A DNA stretch of 64,000 nt from Onthophagus taurus (lineage: Eukaryota > Arthropoda > Insecta > Coleoptera > Scarabaeidae): contig NC_091976.1 of NCBI RefSeq assembly GCF_036711975.1, positions 19,778,001 through 19,842,000 of the forward strand, given 5' to 3'. Positions 43,250-54,400 of the stretch are shown here, piece by piece. The notes beneath the pieces were generated by a model. The model did no database searches. It saw only the letters and a program-made list of their open reading frames with translations, and was not told the DNA's origin. The translations under genes were made by a program, and so were the position numbers. Each line of letters starts with the position of its first letter. Position 1 is the stretch's first letter.

Positions 43250-44940
43250 GAACAATTACTACAGCATATATTGGACATGTTTAGCGTTAGTGAACTTTCT
43301 GAAAATTGTACCAAACAAATAAAACATATGGTCAAAGTGTTTGTTACGAAGGTTTTAATGAAATGGCGAAGATGAAACATCACCAAAGAGGAGAGGGAGG
43401 CCAAGAAAATTATTGGAAGAGAGTTCTCAACGCAATAAGCAACGACATGTTGAAGCCATTGTGTCAAATCTCTGTTCAGAAACATTGTGCTTGGCTGCAG
43501 AATCAAGCTTGGTGAAATTAGGCAAAAGAACTGCAGCTCAGGTTGTGAAATTAGCAATACAATCTTCGCCCAACACATTAAAAAAAAATTAAAATGTGCA
43601 AGATACGTATAGCCCTGAAGAAGCTTTAGCTCTCATAGTGGATCTTGAGTTGACAAAAGAGGATTATATAACGATACAACTTGTAGCAAAAGAAAGAGGG
43701 GCTGATATTTATCCCTCATATCATGTGATAGCAGAGACAAAGAGGAAGTGTTATCCAACAAATATTATGATAACTGATAACGAGGCTGTGGTACCAGTGA
43801 TAGATCTTTTTATACATACTACGCAACGTTTAGCACAAGTGCAGGCTGATGTAATACTTCAAAACATTTCGGAGGACTGTGATACTATCGAAGATATCTA
43901 TTATTATAAATGGGGCTTAGATGGCAGCGGTGGACATAGTATTTACAACCAAAATTTCGTCAATAATTCAGAATATGCGGATTCCAACGTCATTTTGTGT
44001 ACGATCGTGCCACTACAAATGTGTGATTGTAATGGCCCTAACAAAAAAATATATTGTAAGAATACGACATCATCATCGACAAGGTATTGCCATCCAATTG
44101 GATTTAAGATAAAGAGAGAAAATGTCTAAAAGAATATAACGAAGTACAAACACAAATATTGAAATTGGAGCCCACGATAATCGTTCTAGGAACTGAACAA
44201 ATAAAATTTATACATATTCCCATATGTACGATGCTGGATGGAAAGACAGTCAACATTTTGACTGATACTTCAAGTTCACAAGCGTGCAATGTGTGTAAGG
44301 CTACCCCTAAGGATTTAAATGATCTAGAGAAACTAAAGAACAGAGTCTGTTATGAAGACACCTTTAAATATGGTATTTCTATACTTCATGCACATCTTAG
44401 ATACTATGAATGAATATTTACTGCATATAGCATATAAATTGGAGTTACAAAAGTGGCAAGCAAGGGGCGGAAATGACAAAGAAAAAATACAGGAAAGAAA
44501 AAATCAAATAGCGGCCGAATTTTATAAGAAATTGAGCCTCGCAGTTGATCTAGGTGGAGGCAATAGTAATGACGGAAACACAGCGCGGAATTTTTTTAAG
44601 AATCCTTTGCTTGTTTCCCAAATAACAGGAATCGATAAAGAATTAATACAAAGATTTGCAAATATACTTTCCATCATTTCTTCTGGGCACTACGTTAAAG
44701 AAGATATATTTAAAAACTATTGTTTTGAAACAGCACAAATCGCTATTTGGCTTTATGGTTGGTTATCATAAAATCTTTACCTTTGCCAGTGGGTCAACTC
44801 TCAGAAGGCGTAATTGAGACAGGCCATAAACAGTATAAAAAATTAAGACAATAGTAGTCCCGAAAAACTTCAAAGATCAACACCAATACTGACATATTTA
44901 ACTGGATGCTTATATCTTCGTATCCTATTGTGACAAATAA
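43250..44940 (+). pseudogene. Transib-type (RAG1-core-like) transposase relic
   Basis: Frames read in order: S-P-E-E-A-L-A-L-I-V-D-L-E-L-T-K (43610), E-R-G-A-D-I-Y-P-S-Y (43695), K-W-G-L-D-G-S-G-G-H-S with the first catalytic Asp (43905), S-S-S-T-R-Y-C-H-P-I (44075), S-S-Q-A-C-N-V-C-K-A-T-P-K (44275), L-E-L-Q-K-W-Q-A-R-G (44435), G-N-S-N-D-G-N-T-A-R-N-F-F (44560), I-T-G-I-D-K-E-L-I-Q-R-F (44625), L-P-V-G-Q-L-S-E-G-V-I-E-T-G with the Glu (44775-44820), and T-N-T-D-I-F-N-W-M-L (44885). The order and spacing match Transib transposases, the family from which the RAG1 core derives. At least three frameshifts and several stops (near 43590, 44130, 44410, 44770, 44850) show it is dead. I did not find its CACWATG-type termini. 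Confidence 0.75.
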
Positions 44941-46249
44941 TCGAAAAAAAAAAGTAAAACCCAACTCAATGAAGTTGTATTAAGCATGCTAAATCAACAT
45001 ATAGTGTGTTAATTAATTATCGTACCCGACGTCATAATTACAAGTATGCAGCCAATATCACAGTATTGGTATTGCAATACACGATTTGCGTATGATGCGT
45101 ATTGCACTGCGATATTGGTTGCATACTTGCAATAATGACGTCAGGTACGATAACATACTTATACTTATTTTGGCAATGATGATGAAGGTAATGGTGATCA
45201 GGAGTCTAATGATGATAAGGTTGATGAGGATATTCATATAAAACAATGTTTTAATCAAAATTGTACATATGTTACTAATTCAAACTATACAGGGTGATAA
45301 TGAATGATGTGCAAATACTTCAGAGGGTACGGATTGTAGTAATCGACAAACATATGGTCAAAAACACGTCATTTTCGATATGCATTCTGATAACCTTTAA
45401 AATCTTTGAAAGCAAGTGTTCTCTCCATGGTCATCTCAATTAATATTAGATCAAATAAAAATGTTTCGTGGTGACGTCATATCGCGTCCAAACAAACGAT
45501 CGGAAGTTCGTTACAGATTAGTATCGTAGCCGCCGTCGTCGTTCTCATCATTGCAACCGTTCTCGCAATAACACAATCTTTGCGGTTCCTTTGATTTTTA
45601 TCGACACGGGCGTGCGTGACGTCATTTTAGACACAAATAAAGGCGACAAAACTCTCCCTTACACCCTCCCGCATCAAATCGTGTGTTGAATGTCCATATC
45701 ATACATTTTTCACCATCAACGTTGGTCGCTTTGAACTTTTTGCAATAAGTAAAAAGAAAATCGCAGGTTAATGTTTCATGCAGGTTTTCAGCCAGAACAT
45801 ATTTTACATAACCGTATCCTTACGGCTTTTAAAGGAGGTCGAGGTGTACCAGGATATGGGAGAATTAAGTGAATTGCGTGCAACACAAATACAGAAAAAT
45901 AAAAGTGACAAAAAGTATCTGAAGTCAAAAAAAAGAGATTTGGTTTTGATCTATCAAAACGATCGTATCTCGTAAGCATCATTTTGAGAGATATCAACTA
46001 AGTTGCAGATCTTATAATGCTATGGTGTCATAAGTTGATACGGTGTAACGATAAAAGGCTACTTTACTTATTAGACTACTAATAATATGAATCGCAAGTA
46101 AAGTTAGATGTATATTTTTAGGATAGTAATTTTATGATTTGGATCTAGTAAATAACAATTCTTATATAACAATCCTTCAGACGGGCAAGTTTATGCCCTG
46201 AGTCGCTGTGTGTTTGGAAAGGATGGAGTAAGCCGGAAGGCCGATACCA
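44941..46249. other. Intergenic with CRE-like words and transposon-end words
   Basis: Contains a long palindrome (listed separately), TACAGGGTGATAATG at about 45288 (a common transposon terminus type), and TGACGTCA-like words at about 45473 and 45616 in addition to those in the palindrome. No supported gene was found. The open frame 45778-45975 has no recognisable motif. Confidence 0.4.
45018..45152. repeat. Long palindrome / foldback element
   Basis: The left arm 45018-45080 (TATCGTACCCGACGTCATAA...) and the right arm 45099-45152 (...TAATGACGTCAGGTACGATA) are inverted copies of each other over about 54 bp with few mismatches. The left arm has about 9 extra bases, and an 18-bp loop separates the arms. 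Each arm contains a GACGTCA CRE-type core. Such a structure fits a MITE/foldback transposon; RNA from it would form a strong hairpin. Confidence 0.8.
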
Positions 46250-46570
46250 GGGTTTATAAAGCGATATTGGATCGCAAATGGAAGGGACAGCAGTAGGGTT
46301 AATGCAGCTCAAATGAAATGCCTCCGGACGCTTGCACAAAAGACACGACGCGACAGAGTACGGAACAGCAGTATTCGAGAAGAGCTCAATAGGGATACCG
46401 ACATAGATGAAAAGAGACAGTGACGCAGATTGTGGCCAGCCGAAAGAAGACTATGCACCAGCTCAAGGGTCTTCCTGCAGAGAGGGAAAACTTCAGAAGA
46501 TGGATCCGAGGCCATCCCACAACGCCACGATAGGGGCACGCTGGGGAAGAGAAAGAAGAAGAAGATTTCG
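46250..46570 (+). pseudogene. LINE polymerase C-terminal fragment
   Basis: The plus-strand frame reads V-N-A-A-Q-M-K-C-L-R-T-L-A-Q-K-T-R-R-D-R, V-R-N-S-S-I-R-E-E-L-N-R-D-T-D-I. This is the region after the RT thumb in RTE-type LINEs (A-E-M-x-x-L-R-x-x-x-G-x-T-R-x-D-R-x-R-N-x-x-I-R-E-E-L). The following T-S-S-R-V-F-L-Q-R-G-K matches poorly, after a frame break near 46420. No catalytic domain is present. Confidence 0.65.
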
Positions 46571-46725
46571 ACCGAAATTAACTCAACCCAACTTTGAAAA
46601 TTTGGCTCTTTATACAAAATAACAAATTGAAAAAGACAGCACCTTGAAAAAGTTTATTTATTTATTTGCGATGATCACATTTTCGCTGTATGGTTATTGC
46701 TTCTTGTATGCCATAGGCTACACTT

Positions 46726-47044
46726 CATCTCTTTCTCTAACTTGAACCATTAAACTTGCTGTATCGGATATAATTTCATAAATCTTAGATTGGTATGTAT
46801 ATTGTAACAAATGTGTTGATTCACTGATAATTACATATAGTTTTTGGGCAGTTTCCGCTTCTCCTGTTATGTCCCAAACATTCTTCTTTGACCTAAAAAG
46901 TTTTAATGCATAAATTAGAAAAATAATTGAGCAACGATCTTCTGATATCCTAAATTTTCCTTTTCCTTTTTCCTCTTTTAATTTTTTAATTCCATATCCT
47001 GTTTTCGATAAACGTGGATTCGAAGACTTCTCAGTATGTTTTTA
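46726..47044 (-). other. Unrecognised ~105-codon open frame without ATG
   Basis: The minus strand is open from after a TAA near 47044 to a TAG at 46726. The residues look protein-like, with K-K-L-K-E-E-K-G-K-G-K-F, then I-I-F-L-I-Y-A-L-K-L-F and amphipathic segments, but match no family I know. An adjoining frame on the same strand (about 47045-47230) also reads plausibly but has stops. It could be a remnant exon, a decayed transposon ORF or chance. Confidence 0.25.
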
Positions 47045-47899
47045 AAAATCAGAACGTTCCGTGTGAGACATAGGGGATATTCGAGTAATTGCGGTTTATT
47101 ATTTTCTATAGTTTTGGGATTAGTCATTTGTGTAAAATTTTTAGGAAAAGTAATATTTCACGCATATGTCGGAGTTCCGGATTTTACATGTGTCGAATTA
47201 TTATCTAGTTTAAAACCTCATACATCTGAGGTAAGCGCGTTTATTTTATTTTTTTTGTACTCATCCCACGCACAAATTTTATTCGCAGTTTATTATTTGG
47301 TCGGAGAAAATGTTTTTTTTTATTCATCCTTCCATTTCTCCAAAAGGGTTGGTTTCCTGAATCTTCCAACCAACTAATATTTTATTCACAAAACTAACGA
47401 CTTTTGCTGTTTGATTTGTGATTTCTATAGTAGCATGGTTAATAAGGATTAGGTATATTACTAAAAAAATCACTATCAAATTGCGAAAATCTCTGACTAT
47501 AGTACCTAAAGATGTGGTCTACTGGAACGAGAGAGAGAGAGAGAGCAATATTTAATTAGGCCAACAGAAAATACAAATTAAAATAATTGCAACGAAAAAT
47601 TAAACAACCCTGCGCTGAACGTTGGTTGGTCCAAACATTGGTATCGACCATAGTCTTTCTGCCCAAGATAATCTTGCTTTGAATTTGTCTTTTTTTTGTT
47701 TGGTGATAATTTACGTAGAAGATGTAGTGGTGGCGAAATTGGGTAGTGGTAAAGAGGGTTTTTAAGGTATCAATAGGGAAGATAGCATCATTATGGGAGA
47801 GGTAAAGATTGTAGTCGGAGATAGATTTTGGTAAAATTGTATAGGAGCTTGTTGCTAGGGTTAAAGAGTAGGTTTTGCGGGTGTTGGATACATGTGTTA
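47045..47899. other. Intergenic, nothing recognised
   Basis: Contains a short (GA)n microsatellite at about 47530-47545. The open frame at 47036-47377 (+) is hydrophobic and shows no family feature. Confidence 0.4.
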
Positions 47900-48530
47900 C
47901 ATCTAAGAGCTAGCCTTCTAAATGGTTTCTAGTTCTTCTAATGCGTCCGATGGGATTAGTGGTACATATTCGATGATCGGTCTGCAGATGGTGTTGTAGA
48001 TATGTGCAGCGCATTCTCTTTTCTTATTTGTCAGAGATCTGAAGTGGTCGTAAAACTTTAACTTTCTGTCAATCGAAATTCCCAGGTATTTGCAGTTGTT
48101 AAGCAAGATATGACCGTGGATTGGACAGTAATAATGGGAGAAGGAGTATCGATGGAAATACATAGGGTTTTGGAAGGGTTTACTTGAATTCGCCATTTTT
48201 ACAGCCAGCTCTCTGTTGACTGAATCAGTGCTTGCAACTTTTGAACAGCGTAGAGTAAGGCATACGAGTTCAAATCAAAAGTATCTGGGTTTTCATTGGA
48301 AATATCGGAGCAAAACACGTTGTAGAGTGTCGGGGAGAGGGAAAACCCTTAGGGAAGCCATTACTAAGAGGATAATTTGCGAGAAGAGCGGTTTTTTAGT
48401 CTTACTACGGAAAAGCGGTTTGAAAGGAATTGGTTTGAGTGGCACTCTGAATCGGACGCTTTTTGAATATCCAGGAACACTGCCGCAGAATGACGTTTTT
48501 GAAAGTTGGAAATCATCACAGTCGGAGCGT
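47900..48530 (-). pseudogene. Jockey-like reverse transcriptase fragment
   Basis: Antisense frames read V-F-P-L-S-P-T-L-Y-N-V-F-C-S-D-I (the G-x-x-L-S-P-x-L-Y-N-x-x-x-x-D-I block, about 48325), L-N-S-Y-A-L-L-Y-A (the Y-A-D-D box region, Asp pair lost, about 48250), then N-C-K-Y-L-G-I-S-I-D-R-K-L-K-F-Y-D-H-F (about 48070) and T-I-C-R-P-I-I-E-Y. The catalytic Asp pair is deleted and the frame shifts, so it is inactive. Confidence 0.75.
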
Positions 48531-48965
48531 GGGATGTAGATCTACCAGATGATTTTTAACATTTTTAACAATGTCATCGCTAAGGACAAGTTTATTAAAC
48601 GGTTGTTGTGTATTTATTGTAATGTTTTTTACCATTGATTGACACTATATATATTTAAGGTAATGTTTGTGCAACCTTTACAATATCGTTTGAATCAATC
48701 TTTTCTGGGAAAATTAAAGCTATTTGCAACGATAAGACATGTACTTGGAAACAAAAACGGAGGTCAAGTAAACAACTAATTTATACGTCACATGTTGCAT
48801 GAGTATTTTTATAAAAATGTTCAACAATAATATATCTTGATTCGTTTTCGAATTTATTTAAAACTAGATGTTTTTGCGTTTGCTAGGCGTGAAAAACTTG
48901 AACGTATAAAACATCATTGTGTATTTATGGGTATATATTTATGGTAATCATGTGTTTATTCTGAT

Positions 48966-49510
48966 TAGTGCTGGAACAGATATCCGTCAACTATACGACT
49001 TGCCGAATATCCGGCTTTGACCGGACATTAAGAACCTATTAGTACTCCACCATTCACTGAGATTAGTCTCTTTTTTAGGTGTTGGACCCTGCAGATAATA
49101 ATCAAGTTTAACCGCAATAGGACTTTTTTCATTTAATACAACTTTATTTATTTATTTCATGTTTGTCATTAGCAACTTCATGATAATAATTCCAAAACGA
49201 TATGTAAATTGAATCTCTTGGTTCAGTTTCTACTAGTTTTCTTCTCTTCACTTGTAATTCATCATCACTAACAGAACTGTCTAATCTTCTTACTTTGTTT
49301 GTTAAATCTGCATCAAAAAAGTTCGTTCTGTATCTTGGATCCAAATAAATTGCTAAATAATATTGTTTATCGTCTTTTAAGTCTTCGAAACGAGAAATTA
49401 TTTATGATTTAAACACATCCTTTGCCAATTGTATCTTATCAGCTCTCTTATTGATTTCATTTTTGTTTAAATATCGTAGTAATGTTATAATTATAACCAT
49501 AATGGCCGAA
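48966..49510 (-). pseudogene. hAT element fragment with ZBED-like transposase piece
   Basis: The left end TAGTGCTGGAAC followed by AGATATCCG resembles the terminus of the hAT element at 4157. Antisense at 49480-49144 the frame gives L-L-R-Y-L-N-K-N-E-I-N-K-R-A-D-K, a stop, then Y-L-D-P-R-Y-R-T-N-F-F-D-A (the L-D-P-R-x-K-x-x-F-F hAT motif) and an acidic/basic segment ending at a stop. The same peptide in shorter form is at 5262-5400, so both belong to one family. A second ATCCGG-rich segment lies at 49515-49540. Confidence 0.65.
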
Positions 49511-49799
49511 GGGGATGCCGGATATCCGGTATCCGGCTTTTCGCAAAATCACTATCCGTTCGATCATTAATTCGGATGAATAGGAATGAAAAAATGTAAT
49601 GGAATGTTCTGGGTAATTTAAAATTGGTCAAGTTTTGTATTGTTATTAAAATAACAACACTTGAGACGCGTGACTTCGAGGAGCGGCACGTGAACATGTG
49701 ATACGCCTTCAATATGAGATTGAAAGTCTATAAATATTGGTTGTCCGTAGCGATTTTGCGTGAAATACTTTTTTCTAGTGTGTTCTAAAAATTTCGAGC

Positions 49800-50140
49800 A
49801 ACGATGTGCTGTCATGTTTTACTTCAGACTTGGGCACAGTGCAACAGAAAGTTTTGCAAAACTTCAGCAGGCATACGGAGACAGTGTTTTGTCTAGGGCA
49901 CAGGTTTTTCGGTGGTTTAGAAGGAAGAAAGTCGATTAAAATGAACCATGAAGCGGTGAAATCTTCAAGAACCGATGAAAATGTCGACAGAATCCGGGAT
50001 CCGCCGGTTAACAGTCAAAATGATCGAGGAAGAGTTGAATTTGACTCACACCACAGTTCATCAGATTTTCACCAATGCATTGGGGATGAGAAAATCTGCA
50101 CAAAAATGGTTTCAGAAAAACCAGGTTTTAACTTAGGTTG
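49800..50140 (+). pseudogene. Mariner-type transposase N-terminal relic
   Basis: Frames combine as G-H-S-A-T-E-S-F-A-K-L-Q-Q-A-Y-G-D, L-S-R-A-Q-V-F-R-W-F (the GVQW/HTH_48 helix-turn-helix), S-S-R-T-D-E-N-V-D-R-I-R-D, and Q-F-I-R-F-S-P-M-H-W-G / K-I-C-T-K-M-V. This matches the N-terminal 120 residues of mariner-like transposases (SETMAR-type HTH). At least three frameshifts are needed to connect them, and no DDD domain follows. Confidence 0.75.
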
Positions 50141-50149
50141 ATAAAAATG

Positions 50150-50880
50150 TTAGGGTGGTTTGAGGTCGTAGGGTTTTGGGGGTCTTTGGGGAATGTTGGG
50201 GAAGGGAGGAGGAAGTTTGTTGGTGAAATTGCGTTATTTCTTTGTGGTGTGGGATTATCTATATGTCGGGCATGAGATTTAGGTTATTTGTTTCGTGTGG
50301 GGATTGGTATTTGATGTGTTGTATGGCGTGGCTGGTGCTGTTTTTAATGAGTGGGTTTAGGTGTTATTTGGTCCTGTAGTAGATTTTTTGGTTAAGTTTG
50401 GTTAGGACTTATTTGATTGGTTTTGTTTTGGTGATTTCGTGAAGGTATCCAACACCTTCACGATTTTATGTACCGGTTGGAATTGGAGATAAGAGGTTGG
50501 TAGGGGCGGCGTATGTTAATAAGGGACGGGTGATGATGGTGTATAAGAGGGTTTTATTTTTAAGGTTTAGGGAGCTTCCATAGGTTATAGTATTTTTCAA
50601 GAAATCTTAGGTGGGATTGTAGGGAGAGTATCGCTATTTTGGGGTCTCTGAAGTCGGTTTTGGTTTGTTGAAGTTCTGCGGTGAAAACTCGCCTTGGGGG
50701 ACACCGGATTCTATTTTTTTTGGGACGTGACAGCGTCGAATTGACTCTGAGTCTGTTGGTGAGGTAGCTATGAATTAATTTTTTTTTGGCGTGGATATAT
50801 GGTTTGGATAAGTTTGTGGATGAGGTCGTCGATCCAAACTGTATCGAACCTTTCTTGAGGTCGAAAGAAACCAGTTACAG
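50150..50880 (-). pseudogene. Jockey-clade LINE polymerase relic, internally deleted
   Basis: Antisense frames read V-W-I-D-D-L-I-H-K-L-I-Q (around 50820, the F-D-x-V-W-H-x-G-L-x-x-K-L block), G-V-P-Q-G-E-F-S-P (near 50690), K-T-D-F-R-D-P-K-I-A-I-L-S-L-Q-S-H-L-R-F-L-E-K-Y-Y-N-L-W-K-L-P (about 50585-50680) and N-K-T-L-L-Y-T-I-I-T-R-P-L-L-T-Y-A-A (about 50520-50570). The Y-x-D-D region between G-V-P-Q-G and the thumb is deleted. The coding strand is C-rich, unlike surrounding DNA. Confidence 0.75.
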
Positions 50881-50914
50881 AACCAATGATGATGATGATT
50901 GTTAATAAAATTAA

Positions 50915-51374
50915 AATTCTTTCTCAAAACATACAAATTTATTCATTATGTACAAAAAAAAACCTTTACAAAAAAATATACAAATATACACAATAGTTTC
51001 TAAGAGCAGGAATGAAAAATAACCTAACTAAATTAACTCTTTAATCGATTACGGATTAAGGAAAACAATGTTTTGTTTTGACCAAAAAGTCAAAAAAATA
51101 TTAATCAAAAACTATTAACCAAAAATTAACGATCAACTATTCTCCATATGTTATAACAAGGCGTTATCACTTTCTAGTATTTTCGAAAAATCTAGAAAGT
51201 AACAAGACCGATTTCTTTGATTAATGTTACGACGCACGGAGATGTTTCGATATTAAATTAAAATTTTATTTTTAGCACCTTAACAAAAAAGAAATACGGC
51301 GTCTTCAAAAAAATATAAATAAATATACCTAAACGTATCGAGATACATGCAGGTTTTTACTTCCGTTTTGTTCT
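50915..51374 (-). terminator. 3' UTR and poly(A) signal of the mucin-like gene
   Basis: TTTATT at 50939-50944 reads AATAAA on the minus strand, about 430 bp beyond the stop codon of the mucin-like gene; further AATAAA-type words lie near 50905. The DNA between is AT-rich and non-coding. Confidence 0.45.
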
Positions 51375-51464
51375 TCATCCATTCGCAGAACTTGAACTTG
51401 CGAAGAAATTCCCGACTTGTCTCGATCCGGCTCCGATCAGAGATTGGAAGGATTGACCGGCCCT
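51375..51464 (-). CDS. Terminal coding exon of the mucin-like gene
   Basis: A 90-bp exon after an ATATAG acceptor codes R-A-G-Q-S-F-Q-S-L-I-G-A-G, then V-G-N-F-F-A-S-S-S-S-A-N-G and a stop. It joins in phase 0 to the preceding exon, which ends F-L-G-S-A-I-Q at a strong CAA|GTAAGT donor (52749/52748). The amphipathic pattern continues smoothly across the junction (A-I-S-Q-F-L-G-S-A-I-Q then R-A-G-Q-S-F-Q-S-L-I). Without this splice the frame would end five codons after the donor, in intron sequence. Confidence 0.75.
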   Translation of the reverse strand, partial: RAGQSFQSLIGAGSRQVGNFFASSSSANG

Positions 51465-54400
51465 CTATATGTTTAAAAAAAACGGTTTTAGTAATAAATT
51501 TTATTTTTAAAGTTCAAGTTAGGCGAGATTTTTTATCTGAAATGACAAGTGTTATAATTCTTGTAATAGGAGCGGTTTGGTGATAATGTTTTCTTTTTTA
51601 TGCGATGATTTATTTCTCGTGTTTATTTTTTCCAATCAGGACCTTGATCGCGTATTTTCCAAAACTGAATTAGTATCGTTTTAGAGATCAATATCTATGC
51701 TAATGAAATGGATGTAAAGAGGGAATAAAATGAAAGGCGGTAATGTGCAATGTGCCTTTGGAGTTTTCCCCATCGTCCCACACAATGATTTAATAAAAAC
51801 CACTGAAACATGTTTTTGTAAAGTTATTACATTTGAGTTTTAATTGGTTATTGTAAAAATCCAAATTAATCAATGTACGTTACAATGTTGAAAAACTACG
51901 ATGAGTAATTATGAAACGTTCAATTCTACATTTTGCGCAATTATGCAATGGAAAACCCAACGTATTTGAAGGTCAACTATTTTCATCAACATTATTAATT
52001 TTCAATTAACAAGTTATAATTAACATTTAATGATAGAAGTATTAATTGTTTTAATAACTCATAATTAATTAATTAAACAATAAGTTGGACCTTTTATATT
52101 AAAAAAATCTTATATTTTATTATATGGTTAAATCAATATGAATAATGTATACGGCCTCTGATCTGTCATGTCACACTTACAGTTTCCTGTTGGTAACAAA
52201 AATGCTAGGAATGTTGTTTCTTTTGCGGGGCATATTTTTATAATCCAGTTTTTTCGCGATATAAATAACTAAAATGACGCAGAACCGCACCGTATTTAAT
52301 CACAAACATCCTGATGGGTTATGCAAACCGAAACGCTCCTTTTAAATGGTTGCTGGTAAGTAGGAGTCCTGTCAATAAGGATTTTTTCAGAACAAAGCGA
52401 TAAAGCATCCGAGATGAGCCGTTCAGAAAGCTTTTACTCTCGAATCATACACTTATTACTAAATTTACCCTGTTGGTTTTTACTGTCTCGGACGCGTATT
52501 ATTCATGGGATTATCTGGTGGAATTATGCTACTAGCGTTTATGTATTGTCTTATCGCTGACCCGTCTGAGAATACACGCGTCAACCGAAAGGCTGCATCC
52601 TACAAATTTTTATTATGGACAACATAAAACGTACAAGACAAGGGATGTTTTATAACGAAAATGTTTCAAAGATAATTTTCGTTTAACGTTATAAAACATC
52701 CTAAATCTTCGTAGATAACACAACTCATTATTTTGCAGCCCTACTTACTTGTATGGCTGATCCCAAGAACTGAGATATAGCTCTAGTGACATTAACAGCT
52801 GCGCTTAACAGCTGGCCTCTCACCCTTGTTTCACCCTCTCCGTCATCTATGCCCGGCACCGGATTCAAGACAACCGGTCTCAAAGTCGGTCTTCTCGGTG
52901 GTTTAGTCACAGGATCCACATATTCCTCATCCTCAGCTATACTATTGCTTACCGTGGAAGGAAGGGGTGTCGTCGGTTTCCTCCTGTACACAACCTCTGA
53001 CTCAACGGAAGAAGCGGCTTGCAACTTAGACGTGCTTCCCACTTTTCCAGAGTTCGTGATCTGCACCGCGTTGTTATGAAGCAAAGTGGTAGGTTTCCGA
53101 GTCGTTTGGCTCAAATCGTAATCCGAAAGGTCTAAATTTTGAGCTTTTTTTGGATCTTTTTGAGCCTCCTCTAATTGACTTATCAAAGATGATAACTCAT
53201 TTTCAGATAAAGCGTGTAAAGGTCTCTTATATTTTCTTGCACCTCTTGTTGTTGCTGGATTGGGTGGACTTCGTTTTGGTGCTGTTACCACCACGGGAGT
53301 CATCTCAGTTGGTTGGCTTGAATATAAATCCAAGTCATCTACTGTAGATATTCTTTCCGTTGTTGTAACCTTCTTTTTTACTGGGCGTTTTGTAGTTGGC
53401 GGAGGGGCCAACATATTTAACAACCAATTCAAACCTTGCATAATAGGACCAGGTCGTGGAGTAGTTGTGGTAATTCTTTTTCTTGTAGTTGTAACTTTTT
53501 TAGTTGGTCGTGTGGTTGGAATTTGAACTGGAATCTAAAATAAAAAATTTTTTTGTATCAAAGAAGTCATCATACTTTCATGATGATTAATGGATGAAAA
53601 ATGATGTAGGAGAATGAAATAAAATGCGCTTTTCTTTAATCTAGTTCTCATTATTTCTTTCTTACCGTTGTTTTTAGCTGCTCTCCCAAAGTCTTTGGAG
53701 TACTTGGACCAATACCTTGCTCTTTCAATAAAGCAGCTAATATAGCATCAGTGGATTCACCGTAAGTAGACACCAAATTAGATGGGGTTACCCTCTCAGG
53801 GCTAACATTAAATTGTCTGAGGAGATCGTCTAAAGAAACATCTTTAGTACCCGGTGGAACCTTTTTGGGTTCTCCAGCGTTTGTTAAAGCACTTAGGATA
53901 TCTAAAGGATTCTCCGTAGTCGTCGCTTTATCGCGATCGGTAGCAAATTCCAAAACTCGACTTGCTAAATTACTTGGACTTCTAGTTGGTTTTTGTGTTG
54001 TGCCACCAAAGTTCTTAGAAATAAAAAAAAATGTTACTCATAAATAAACAATTAAATAATTAACTTACAAATCTAGTCAAAAACGCAAGTTGTCTCAAAA
54101 TCTCAGCTTGTTCTTTCTCCAATCTCGCTAATTCTTGCAAATCTTTTCTTTGTTGTTCAGTTAAAGTTTTTACTTTAGCATTAACACCTTTTAAAGTTGC
54201 TTGTAAAGTTGTTGGGGTCATCACGGTCGTTGTGCTTACAAAATCATTCGTTGTACTTAATTCCCCGAAATTTTCTAAAACCCTCAACTCAGCTAAACGC
54301 CTTAATTCGTCTTCCACCGATAAAGTAACAGGAGCGGGAGTCGTTGGTGTTTTAGTTATCGGCCTACTAGTACCCGTAAAAAGTGTGGTTTCCTGTGCTT

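Noticed and set aside
47525..47545. (GA)n microsatellite
   Set aside because: Short and ordinary; no evidence of function.
48216..48539. 107-codon plus-strand frame
   Set aside because: Complement of the reverse transcriptase fragment read on the minus strand.
52728..52748. Stop codon after V-S-R-A-A-K as the end of the mucin-like protein
   Set aside because: It lies after a consensus GTAAGT donor; an in-phase terminal exon at 51464-51375 continues the amphipathic pattern.
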